A DNA stretch of 6,616 nucleotides from an uncultured Pseudomonadota bacterium (GTDB lineage Bacteria > Pseudomonadota > Gammaproteobacteria > Steroidobacterales > Steroidobacteraceae). Within the stretch, counting starts at the first letter, position 1. Each line of letters opens with the position of its first letter. Where the stretch lies: positions 1-6,616 of the forward strand of contig CAIVYV010000170.1 of NCBI GenBank assembly GCA_903910215.1, given 5' to 3'. A program made the translations under genes and the position numbers. Shown here in pieces: positions 1 through 5,889 of this stretch. The notes beneath the pieces were generated by a model. That model was given only the letters and a program-made list of their open reading frames with translations. It was not told the origin of the DNA and made no database searches.

Positions 1-136
1 CCCCAGCAGGACGTGGTGGCGAAAGTGGGGAAGCTTGGGCCAAGACAGGCGCCGGCATCGCCAACACGACCCAGCCTGCGAGCGCAAGGTTTGCATATTG
101 GTTCGACCGGGCTACATTGACCGCTTCGTGTTTCAT
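1..136 (-). CDS. Possible divergent secreted protein, N-terminal part only (weak)
   Basis: On the - strand an ATG at 136-134 opens a frame that stays open to the window edge, about 45 codons. The predicted start is polar. A hydrophobic stretch follows (ANLALAGWVVLAMPAPVLA) and then QASP, which looks like a signal peptide with an Ala-X-Ala type cleavage site. A GGGAG lies about 10 nt upstream of the ATG. Against it, the ATG is only 15 nt from the start of the M16 gene on the other strand, leaving no room for two separate promoters, and third-position GC is not very high. No family can be named from this fragment. It may be only a chance open frame. Confidence 0.25.
   Translation of the reverse strand, partial: MKHEAVNVARSNQYANLALAGWVVLAMPAPVLAQASPLSPPRPAG
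91..118 (+). promoter_or_regulatory. Weak sigma70-like promoter candidate for the M16 gene
   Basis: TTGCAT at 91-96 and TACATT at 113-118 are separated by 16 bp and match the -35 and -10 consensus in 3 or 4 of 6 positions each. A start near 125 would give a leader of about 27 nt that includes the GGAG ribosome binding site. No better pair was seen between 1 and 151, but the match is weak and the true promoter may lie upstream of the window. Confidence 0.25.
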
Positions 137-139
137 ACC

Positions 140-143
140 GGAG
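140..143 (+). promoter_or_regulatory. Ribosome binding site GGAG that selects the TTG 152 start
   Basis: GGAG lies 8 nt before the TTG at 152, an ideal spacing. It supports that start over the in-frame TTG at 35 and GTG at 128. Translation from 152 begins directly with a normal signal peptide, whereas the earlier starts add a charged, Arg/His-rich tail that would block it. Confidence 0.6.
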
Positions 144-151
144 CCGCTCCC

Positions 152-2920
152 TTGCGACATTTCCTGCCCCGTCTCACCGGCGTCATCGCCGCGCTGAGCC
201 TCACCTTGCTTGCCCCCACCCTCACTGCGGCCACGGCGAAACCCGCCAAACTGTCGCCACCCGAGAAAGTCACCTCGGTTGAGGGCATTACCGAATATCG
301 CTTGGCGAACGGCATGAAGGTACTGCTGTTCCCCGATCCGTCCAAGTCGACGATCACCGTCAACGTAACCTACCTGGTGGGTTCGCGTCACGAGGGCTAC
401 GGTGAAAGCGGCATGGCGCATCTGCTCGAACATCTCGTGTTCAAGGGAACGCCGCGCTTTCCGAATATCCCGCAGGAACTGACTGCACGCGGCGCACGAC
501 CGAACGGCACGACGTGGTATGACCGTACTAATTATTTCGAAACCTTCGCGGCTACTGACGACAACCTGCGCTGGGCACTCGATCTCGAAAGTGATCGCAT
601 GATCAACTCGTTCATTGCAGAGAAAGATCTGCAGAGCGAGTTCTCGGTCGTGCGCAACGAGTTCGAACGCGGCGAAAATGATCCCTCACGCGTGCTGCTG
701 CAGCGAGTGATGTCGACGGCCTATCTTTGGCACAACTACGGCAAGTCGACGATCGGCTCGCGCGAAGATATCGAGCGCGTGCCCATCGAAAACCTGCGCG
801 AGTTCTACAAGAAGTACTACCAGCCTGACAATGCGGTGTTGACCATCGCAGGCAAGATCGACGAAGCCAAGACGATCGGCTGGGTCAATGAATTCTTTGG
901 CAAAATCCCGCGCCCAACTCGCGTATTGCAGCCAACTTATACGGTCGAGCCCGTGCAAGATGGAGAGCGCCACGTCGTGTTGCGCCGCGTCGGCGAAGTT
1001 CAGGTGACCTCAGCCGGTTATCACATCCCGGCCGGTGCACATCCGGATTTTGCGCCCGTAGAAATCCTTGCCGATATCCTGACCAACGAACCCTCGGGAC
1101 GTCTCTACAAGGCACTCGTCGAAACCGGTAAGGCGACGAGCGTCGGCGGCCTCGCCTTCAGCCTCAAGGATCCGGGTTACGCCTACTTCACGGCCGAAGT
1201 CTTGAAAGACAAGCCCGTGGACGATGCCACCAAAACGATGCTGAGCGTTCTCGACAACATGTCGGCGACTCCGGTCACCGAGGAAGAAGTTCAGCGCGCC
1301 AAGAATCGCTTCCTCAAGAGCTTTGAGCAGGCCTACAACAACAGCGATCGCGTGGGTCTTGGCCTCTCGGAGTACATTGCCAAAGGCGACTGGCGCTTGT
1401 GGTTCCTGTCGCGCGATCAAATGGAAAAGGTGACGGCAGCCGATGTGAATCGCGTCGCTGCGCTTTACCTGAAACCCGCGAATCGTACGACCGGTCTCTT
1501 CGTGCCCGAAGCGAATCCGGATCGCGCGATCATTCCGCCCTCGCCGGATCCGGCGCAATTGCTCAAGGACTACAAGGGCAAGGCGGCGTTGAAGCAGGCC
1601 GAAGTGTTCGATCCCTCACCGGCGAACATCGTCTCGCGTACCCGCAGTGAAACGTTGCCGGGCGGTGCCGAATACAGCTTCCTCACCAAATCGACTCGTG
1701 GTGGTTCGGTCAACGCTACCATCACGCTGCGAGTGGGCAACCTCGGCGCGCTCTCAGGTAAATCGACGGTCTCGGAGCTGACTGCAGCCATGTTGCGTCG
1801 CGGTACTACCACGCGCAGCTTGCAGCAGATCAACGATGAGCTCGACAAACTCAAGACGTCGATCGGAATCGGCGGTGGCGGGCAAACGGTTACGATCAAT
1901 ATGACCTCCACGCGCGAGAATCTCGTGCCGGCGATGGAGATCGTGGCCGACATCCTGCGCTCGCCTGTGTTCCCCGAGGCGGAGTTCACCAAACTGCGCG
2001 ACGAACTGCTTGCGGGCATCGATCAAGCACGCTCGGATCCGCAATCGATCGCGGCACGTGAGATCAATCGCGTTACCTCACCCTATCCCGCCAACGATTT
2101 CCGTCACACGCTGGACTTCGATGGTGAGATCACTGCGCTCAAGGCCGTGACGGTCAAAGATCTGCGTGACTTCCATGCGCAGTTCTACGGCGCCTCGAAT
2201 GCCACCGCATCTGTCGTCGGCGACTTCGACGAGACGACGGTGCGCGCGGCACTCGGCGCCATGCTCGCGGGCTGGCAAGCCAAAGTGCCCTACCAGCGGG
2301 CCGAGGCGAAGTTCTTCGAGATTGCACCGAGCGCTCGCAAGATCAATACGCCGGACAAGGCCAATGCCGTGATGATCGCGGGATTGAATCTGTCGCTGCG
2401 CGACGACGACGCGGACTATCCGGCGCTGGTAATGGCGAACTACATGCTGGGCGGCGGATTCCTCAATTCGCGCCTCGCAGTACGCATCCGTCAGAAAGAA
2501 GGTATCAGCTACGGTGTCTCCTCATTCCTGTCAGCGGACTCGCTCGACAAGAATGGCGACTTCGGCACCTTCGCCATCTACAACCCGCAGAACTCGGCTC
2601 GTCTGCTGGCGGCCTATCGTGAAGAACTCGACAAGGTTCTCACCGAAGGCTTCTCCGAGACAGAACTGAAGGACGCGAAGAGTGGCTGGCTGCAGGGCCG
2701 TAACGTGAGCCGCTCGCAGGATCGCGAACTCGTGGGTCGTCTCTCGAGCTACCTGTTCCTCGATCGCACGTTAGAGTGGGATGCCAACTTTGAAGGCAAG
2801 GTTGCTGCGCTCAGCGCCGCCGACGTGAATGCGGCGGTCAAACGCTGGATCAAGCCCGATCAACTGACGATCATCGAAGCCGGCGATTTCGAAAAAGCCG
2901 CTAACGCAGGAGGCAAGTGA
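152..2920 (+). CDS. Exported M16 (pitrilysin/insulinase family) zinc metallopeptidase, double-domain form
   Basis: A 922-residue protein read from TTG 152. Residues 1-29 form a signal peptide (MRHFLPR, then a hydrophobic stretch ending LTAATA), so it should act in the periplasm or at the outer membrane. The inverted zinc motif HLLEH is at residues 90-94: His90 and His94 are zinc ligands and Glu93 the catalytic base. The third ligand, Glu170 in VVRNE, lies 76 residues after His94, the family spacing. The order is catalytic M16 domain, M16_C domain, then a second M16/M16_C pair. The second half has no HxxEH (MLRRGT from about residue 547), as expected for the inactive half that helps form the chamber. 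It ends with the conserved SRL...IRQKEGISYGV region near 773-790. Fused M16 proteins of about 900-960 residues are common in proteobacteria. Substrates are usually unfolded peptides; the one here is unknown. The next gene starts 2 nt after its stop. Confidence 0.93.
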   Translation: MRHFLPRLTGVIAALSLTLLAPTLTAATAKPAKLSPPEKVTSVEGITEYRLANGMKVLLFPDPSKSTITVNVTYLVGSRHEGYGESGMAHLLEHLVFKGTPRFPNIPQELTARGARPNGTTWYDRTNYFETFAATDDNLRWALDLESDRMINSFIAEKDLQSEFSVVRNEFERGENDPSRVLLQRVMSTAYLWHNYGKSTIGSREDIERVPIENLREFYKKYYQPDNAVLTIAGKIDEAKTIGWVNEFFGKIPRPTRVLQPTYTVEPVQDGERHVVLRRVGEVQVTSAGYHIPAGAHPDFAPVEILADILTNEPSGRLYKALVETGKATSVGGLAFSLKDPGYAYFTAEVLKDKPVDDATKTMLSVLDNMSATPVTEEEVQRAKNRFLKSFEQAYNNSDRVGLGLSEYIAKGDWRLWFLSRDQMEKVTAADVNRVAALYLKPANRTTGLFVPEANPDRAIIPPSPDPAQLLKDYKGKAALKQAEVFDPSPANIVSRTRSETLPGGAEYSFLTKSTRGGSVNATITLRVGNLGALSGKSTVSELTAAMLRRGTTTRSLQQINDELDKLKTSIGIGGGGQTVTINMTSTRENLVPAMEIVADILRSPVFPEAEFTKLRDELLAGIDQARSDPQSIAAREINRVTSPYPANDFRHTLDFDGEITALKAVTVKDLRDFHAQFYGASNATASVVGDFDETTVRAALGAMLAGWQAKVPYQRAEAKFFEIAPSARKINTPDKANAVMIAGLNLSLRDDDADYPALVMANYMLGGGFLNSRLAVRIRQKEGISYGVSSFLSADSLDKNGDFGTFAIYNPQNSARLLAAYREELDKVLTEGFSETELKDAKSGWLQGRNVSRSQDRELVGRLSSYLFLDRTLEWDANFEGKVAALSAADVNAAVKRWIKPDQLTIIEAGDFEKAANAGGK
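2908..2913 (+). promoter_or_regulatory. Perfect Shine-Dalgarno AGGAGG for bufA1, inside the M16 3' end
   Basis: AGGAGG lies 9 nt before ATG 2923 but only 3 nt before the alternative GTG at 2917, so ATG 2923 is the real start. It is the strongest ribosome binding site in the window, fitting high synthesis of a small precursor. Because it lies within the last codons of the M16 gene, the two genes must be translated from one message unless an unseen internal promoter exists. Confidence 0.8.
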
Positions 2921-2922
2921 AG

Positions 2923-3177
2923 ATGGACAAGAAAAGTGCTCTGATCATCGCCGCCGTGGGCAGTCTCGTGGCGCTCGGCGTAGCCGATGCCATGGGCCCG
3001 AAGGAAGGCTCGGAGAAGTGCTACGGCATGGTAAAGGCGGGGAAGAACGACTGCGCCGCCAACGGCCACGGCTGTGCGGGACAAGCGAAAGTCGACTCCG
3101 ACCCCAATGAGTGGATCGTGGTTCCGCAGGGTGTCTGCGACAAGATCGTGGGCGGTCGGACCACGCCGGGCGGTTGA
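2923..3177 (+). CDS. bufA1: Bufferin-type copper metallophore precursor, DUF2282 family (BufA1)
   Basis: An 84-residue protein. Residues 1-23 are a Sec-type signal peptide (MDKK, hydrophobic core, ADA), so the product is periplasmic. The mature part has exactly four cysteines in the DUF2282 pattern: Cys33 (EKCYG), Cys44 (KNDCAA), Cys51 (GHGCAG) and Cys72 (GVCDKIVGG). In characterised bufferins and the related HvfA peptides, DUF692 enzymes with a DUF2063 partner convert cysteines into copper-binding groups, reported as thiooxazoles or as oxazolone/thioamide pairs. The product buffers copper in the periplasm. Which cysteines are modified here is inferred; the two central ones are the likely sites. 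Both partner genes follow directly, and the stop overlaps the bufB start. No regulator is seen in the window. Family assignment is firm; copper as the metal rests on the family. Confidence 0.9.
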   Translation: MDKKSALIIAAVGSLVALGVADAMGPKEGSEKCYGMVKAGKNDCAANGHGCAGQAKVDSDPNEWIVVPQGVCDKIVGGRTTPGG

Positions 3178-4025
3178 GCCCGAAAGCTTGGCTTGCCGGC
3201 TCGGCTCCTCGCCGAGCCGGCATCGGCCTGCGTGCCGCGCACCACAGCGACTGGATCGCGCAACGGCCTGACGTTGGCTGGTTCGAGATCCACGCCGAGA
3301 ATTATTTTGCCGAAGGCGGCCTACTCCCCGACATTCTGGGCACACTGCGGCGCGATCTGCCGCTCTCCATCCACGGCGTCGGTCTAGGCCTCGCGAGCAC
3401 CGATCCGCTCGATACATCCCACCTTCGGCAGCTCGTACGACTCCAAGATCGTTACCAGCCTGCTGTCGTGTCGGAACATTTGTGCTGGAGCAGTGCCCAC
3501 GGCATCCACTACAACGATCTACTGCCGTTCCCGTTCACGAACGAGATGCTCGAGCACGTCGTGGCAAGAGTGCAACTCGTACAGGAACGGTTACGTCGAC
3601 CGATCCTGCTAGAGCATCTGTCGAGTTACGTGACGTTTGAAGAATCCAGCCTTGCTGAAACGGAATTTTTGACCGAGCTCATCCGTCGCACCGATTGCGG
3701 ATTGCTGCTTGATCTCAACAACCTCGTGGTCAACGCGGAGAATCACGGCATCGATCCCGAAGGCTTCATCGCGAACTTGCCAGCCGACGCCATCGGCGAA
3801 ATTCATTTGGCTGGACACGGATATAGCCGATACGGCGATCGATCGATGTGCATCGACACTCACGATCGGCCGGTACCCGATCGAGTCTGGGATCTTTATC
3901 GTTTCAGCCTTCGTCAACTCGGAGCAAAACCGACCCTGATCGAATGGGACGCCAAGCTACCGACGCTGCCCACACTCGCCGCCGAAGCCCACAAAGCTGA
4001 TGCGTGCGTCGCGGAGATCACGTGA
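3174..4025 (+). CDS. bufB: DUF692 multinuclear non-heme iron oxidative enzyme (BufB)
   Basis: A 283-residue TIM-barrel enzyme, about the normal length for DUF692. It is expected to modify the BufA1 cysteines in the cytoplasm, using iron and oxygen. The family signatures run in order: AGIGLR (15-20), WFEIHAENYF (36-45), LSIHGVGL with His67, SEHLCW with Glu101 and His102, LLEHLSSY with Glu147, GLLLDLNN with Asp180, NHG with His191, EIHLAGH with Glu209, His211 and His215, DTH with Asp228 and His230, and LIEWD with Glu257. Together these supply the metal-ligand set of the family. The start is TTG 3174, which overlaps the bufA1 stop as TTGA. The only other upstream start, GTG 3111, would overlap bufA1 by 67 nt and add a non-conserved tail. 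No Shine-Dalgarno is seen, so translation is probably coupled to bufA1. A 12-bp hairpin covers codons 7-17. The residue after Glu147 is His where Asn is common in the family. Confidence 0.9.
   Translation: MSPKAWLAGSAPRRAGIGLRAAHHSDWIAQRPDVGWFEIHAENYFAEGGLLPDILGTLRRDLPLSIHGVGLGLASTDPLDTSHLRQLVRLQDRYQPAVVSEHLCWSSAHGIHYNDLLPFPFTNEMLEHVVARVQLVQERLRRPILLEHLSSYVTFEESSLAETEFLTELIRRTDCGLLLDLNNLVVNAENHGIDPEGFIANLPADAIGEIHLAGHGYSRYGDRSMCIDTHDRPVPDRVWDLYRFSLRQLGAKPTLIEWDAKLPTLPTLAAEAHKADACVAEIT
3194..3222 (+). repeat. Perfect 12-bp inverted repeat (hairpin) at the bufA1/bufB junction
   Basis: TGCCGGCTCGGC, a 5-nt loop (TCCTC), then its exact reverse complement. The stem is almost all G-C and begins 16 nt after the bufA1 stop, inside the first codons of bufB. 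No T-tract follows (TCGGCCTGCG), so it is not a standard intrinsic terminator. It is well placed to protect the 3' end of a processed bufA1 message or to reduce translation of bufB, so that precursor is made in excess over the enzymes. The structure is visible; the role is inferred. Confidence 0.75.
4013..4016 (+). promoter_or_regulatory. Ribosome binding site GGAG for bufC, inside bufB
   Basis: GGAG lies 5 nt before GTG 4022, which overlaps the bufB stop as GTGA. The alternative in-frame GTG at 4004 lies upstream of this site and has no Shine-Dalgarno of its own, so 4022 is preferred. Confidence 0.6.
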
Positions 4026-4801
4026 GCCTGCAAAGCTGGCAACGACGATTCGCGGCGCAACTGGATGCCGCAGAACCACCCGTAGAGTCCGGAATACAGG
4101 TCTATCACCACAACGTACGCGCGCAGTTTCGCAAAGCGTTGGCGATGTCTTTTCCGGTGGTTGCCGACTTGCTCGGTGAATCTCTTTTCAATAACTTGGC
4201 TGAACGGTTTCGTCAAAGAAATCCCTCACGCAGCGGCGATTTGCACCCGAGCGGCGGCACCTTTCCCGAGTTCCTCGCAGCTGATGCAATCGTAGCAGCC
4301 GGCGAGATCAGGGACTCAACTCGAGAGGCTCTCGCCATCGACCTGCCGGAGCTCGCGCGCCTCGAGTGGGCCTGGCAGGGCGCGCTGATCGCGACAGACC
4401 AACCGATCATCGATGCCTCATCGCTCGCGAGATTCCCTCCCGAGCAGTGGCCGTTGCTACGACTGCAACTGCAGCCGTCATTTACCGTGCTGCGCTGGCG
4501 CACCCCGGTGGTCGGCTACTGGCAGGCGCATCGCGAGCAAGCCGCGTCCGTTACAGCCGCTGCGACTACAACCGGCCCGGAACAGGCTTGGCTCGTCGGC
4601 ACACCTCGAGGTCCGACACTGCAATGCTGTAACGCGGCCGCGGCCGAGTGGCTCGAGGCGCTCGCCACCGGTGCGAGCCTCGCGAACGCTCTCGATGCAG
4701 TGGAGAGACCGTTTGAAATCGATATCACGACGACCCTACAGCGTCTTTTCAGCCACGGCGCCGTGGTGTCCGTCGATCTACGCGCGGACGACCACGCATA
4801 G
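4022..4801 (+). CDS. bufC: DUF2063 partner protein of the bufferin-modifying enzyme (BufC)
   Basis: A 259-residue soluble protein without a signal peptide. Residues about 5-88 carry the HvfC/BufC N-terminal (DUF2063) pattern: GIQVYHHNVRAQFRKAL, then SFPVVADLLGE, then PSRSGDLHPSGGTFPEFL. A second family mark is LPELARLEWAW at 108-118. The C-terminal part, about 140-255, is variable and ends in a helical region with FEIDITTTLQRLFSHGAVVS. In studied systems this protein binds the DUF692 enzyme and the precursor and is needed for modification; it has no catalytic residues of its own that can be recognised here. The start overlaps the bufB stop by 4 nt, and a terminator follows 22 nt after its stop, closing the operon. 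It uses the rare Arg codons AGA/AGG at least four times, unlike the M16 gene. Confidence 0.88.
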   Translation: MSLQSWQRRFAAQLDAAEPPVESGIQVYHHNVRAQFRKALAMSFPVVADLLGESLFNNLAERFRQRNPSRSGDLHPSGGTFPEFLAADAIVAAGEIRDSTREALAIDLPELARLEWAWQGALIATDQPIIDASSLARFPPEQWPLLRLQLQPSFTVLRWRTPVVGYWQAHREQAASVTAAATTTGPEQAWLVGTPRGPTLQCCNAAAAEWLEALATGASLANALDAVERPFEIDITTTLQRLFSHGAVVSVDLRADDHA

Positions 4802-4814
4802 GTGATGATCCGGC

Positions 4815-4843
4815 TTGGCAGTCCGCAGGAAAACACGTATTTT
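4815..4843 (+). promoter_or_regulatory. Sigma70-like promoter for the Pcm-like gene, overlapping the bufC terminator
   Basis: TTGGCA (4815-4820, 5 of 6 matches) and TATTTT (4838-4843, 4 of 6) are separated by exactly 17 bp. Transcription would start near 4850, giving a leader of about 22 nt before ATG 4872. The -10 hexamer is the descending arm of the terminator stem, so one sequence would both end one operon and start the next. Confidence 0.5.
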
Positions 4844-4857
4844 CTGCGGCCCTTTTT
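4823..4857 (+). terminator. Rho-independent terminator after bufC
   Basis: CCGCAG-G-AAAA (4823-4833) pairs with TTTTCTGCGG (4840-4849), giving a 10-bp stem with one bulged G and a 6-nt loop. CCC and then TTTTT follow at 4850-4857. It lies 22 nt after the bufC stop and 15 nt before the next start codon. It should end the M16-bufA1BC transcript, though the lower stem is followed by only five T and some read-through is likely. Confidence 0.7.
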
Positions 4858-4871
4858 GCGAGATTTTTGTC

Positions 4872-5528
4872 ATGTCGTTCGATGCCGCTCGTGAACAGAT
4901 GATCCAGCAACAGTTGCGCACGTGGGAAGTTCTGGACCAAGACGTACTCAACGTGTTCGAGCGTATTCCGCGCGAGCGATTCGTCCCCGCGGGCTATGAA
5001 TCACTGGCCTATGCCGATATCGAACTACCCTTGGGACAGGGCGATCACATGCTGGCACCCAAGGTGGCCGGTCGCATTCTCCAGGCGCTCGCGATCCAGC
5101 CGGCGGATCAGGTTCTCGAAGTCGGCACCGGCTCCGGTTATCTCACCGCTGGGCTAGCCGCCCGCGCCCGCAGCGTACGCTCGCTCGAAATTCGTGCTGA
5201 TCTGGCAGCGCAGGCTGCCGAAAATCTTGCGGGTGTCGGCGTACGCAATGCCACGGTTGAACATCGTGATGCCTATGCCAACGAGGCGCTCGGCAGCACG
5301 GCATACGATGTCATCGCCCTCACCGGCTCTCTGCCGATCGACGATGCTCGCTATGCGAGACAACTCGCCATCGGTGGACGCTTGTTCGCCGTTATCGGTC
5401 AGGGTGCGGTGATGGAAGCCACGCTGATCGAGCGCGTGTCGACCGATGAGTTCCGTCGCGCAGTCTTGTTCGAAACCAGTCTCAAGGCGCTCGTCGGCGC
5501 GGCAGAACCCGCTCGCTTCACGTTCTAA
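4872..5528 (+). CDS. Protein-L-isoaspartate O-methyltransferase family protein (divergent Pcm-like)
   Basis: A 218-residue SAM-dependent methyltransferase with a Rossmann-type core. SAM-binding motif I is VLEVGTGSGY at 81-90, the acidic residue ending strand 2 is Glu106 (SLEIR), and the GGRLFAVIG strand is at 168-176. The N-terminal RIPRERFVP (31-39) and LPLGQGDHMLAPKVAGRIL (52-70) match the Pcm family. However, the usual GQTIS-QP stretch reads GQGDHMLAP, so the Ser/Thr thought to act at the active site is missing and true isoaspartate repair is uncertain. Starting at ATG 4872 gives the normal N-terminus; an upstream TTG at 4815 would read through the terminator. The ribosome binding site is weak (GAG, 9 nt upstream). 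A rhodanese gene follows after 18 nt. Pcm-like genes without the TIS motif beside tolC recur in gammaproteobacteria as I recall, though I could not check this. Confidence 0.85.
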   Translation: MSFDAAREQMIQQQLRTWEVLDQDVLNVFERIPRERFVPAGYESLAYADIELPLGQGDHMLAPKVAGRILQALAIQPADQVLEVGTGSGYLTAGLAARARSVRSLEIRADLAAQAAENLAGVGVRNATVEHRDAYANEALGSTAYDVIALTGSLPIDDARYARQLAIGGRLFAVIGQGAVMEATLIERVSTDEFRRAVLFETSLKALVGAAEPARFTF

Positions 5529-5546
5529 AGTTCGGAGTTTCAGTCC

Positions 5547-5867
5547 ATGGTGCAGGAATTGTCGGTCGAAGATCTCAAGGCTCGGCTCGATGCCGGCGAG
5601 CAGCCGCTCGTGATCGACGTACGCGAGGGCTGGGAGCTCGATATCTCCAAGGTTCCCTTCGCCGAGCACGTGCCTATGGCGCAGGTACCGAATCGCGTCG
5701 GCGAATTCGATGCGGATACACCGATCATCGTGATGTGTCGCTCGGGCGGACGCAGCCTGCAGGTTGCCCGCTTCCTCGAGAGTCACGGAATTCGGTCAGT
5801 CAGCAATTTGACCGGCGGAATCCTGGCCTGGGGGGAACGGATCGACCCCTCGTTGCGTCCATACTGA
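5547..5867 (+). CDS. Single-domain rhodanese-like sulfurtransferase
   Basis: A 106-residue protein made of one rhodanese domain, close in size to GlpE. DVRE at 24-27 and the active-site loop CRSGGRS at 64-70 are intact. Cys64 would carry the persulfide and Arg69 closes the loop. The C-terminal LTGGILAWGERIDPSL (88-103) is the usual domain end. There is no signal peptide, so it is cytoplasmic. A CRxGxR loop is typical of sulfurtransferases, not of Cdc25-like phosphatases, which have a longer loop; the sulfur donor and acceptor are unknown. GGAG lies 9 nt before ATG 5547, and it probably shares a transcript with the preceding methyltransferase (18-nt gap). No clear terminator follows, so some transcription may continue into tolC. 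Confidence 0.9.
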   Translation: MVQELSVEDLKARLDAGEQPLVIDVREGWELDISKVPFAEHVPMAQVPNRVGEFDADTPIIVMCRSGGRSLQVARFLESHGIRSVSNLTGGILAWGERIDPSLRPY

Positions 5868-5877
5868 TCCGGACGAC

Positions 5878-5889
5878 GTCTGGTCAGAC
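5878..5889 (+). repeat. Perfect short inverted repeat over the tolC -35 region
   Basis: GTCTG-GT-CAGAC is a 5+5 bp palindrome with a 2-nt centre, overlapping the proposed -35 hexamer (5881-5886). A flanking CGACG (5874-5878) and CGTCG (5894-5898) could extend a looser hairpin. No T-tract follows, so it is not a terminator; an operator is possible. Confidence 0.4.

Noticed and set aside
35..151. In-frame TTG 35 extension of the M16 protein by 39 residues
   Set aside because: The added part is rich in Arg and His, has no ribosome binding site and would bury the signal peptide; TTG 152 has GGAG at ideal spacing.
1010..1558. 182-residue - strand frame inside the M16 gene
   Set aside because: Antisense shadow of a GC-rich gene with no recognisable domain and no ribosome binding site noted.
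2917..2922. GTG 2917 as start of bufA1
   Set aside because: Only 3 nt from AGGAGG; ATG 2923 has the right spacing of 9 nt.
3111..3173. GTG 3111 as start of bufB
   Set aside because: It would overlap bufA1 by 67 nt and add a non-conserved Arg-rich tail before the AGIGLR family start.
3194..3222. bufA1 hairpin as an intrinsic terminator
   Set aside because: No T-tract follows the stem, and bufB and bufC are overlapping, co-oriented genes that need read-through.
2860..3417. 185-residue - strand frame across the M16 end, bufA1 and bufB start
   Set aside because: Arg-rich, spans three real genes in antisense and resembles no family.
4815..4871. Upstream TTG 4815 extension of the Pcm-like protein
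   Set aside because: It would be translated through the terminator hairpin, coincides with the -35 hexamer and adds residues unlike the family N-terminus.
5154..5786. 210-residue - strand frame across the Pcm-like and rhodanese genes
   Set aside because: Antisense to two well-supported genes; long only because stops are rare in GC-rich antisense frames.
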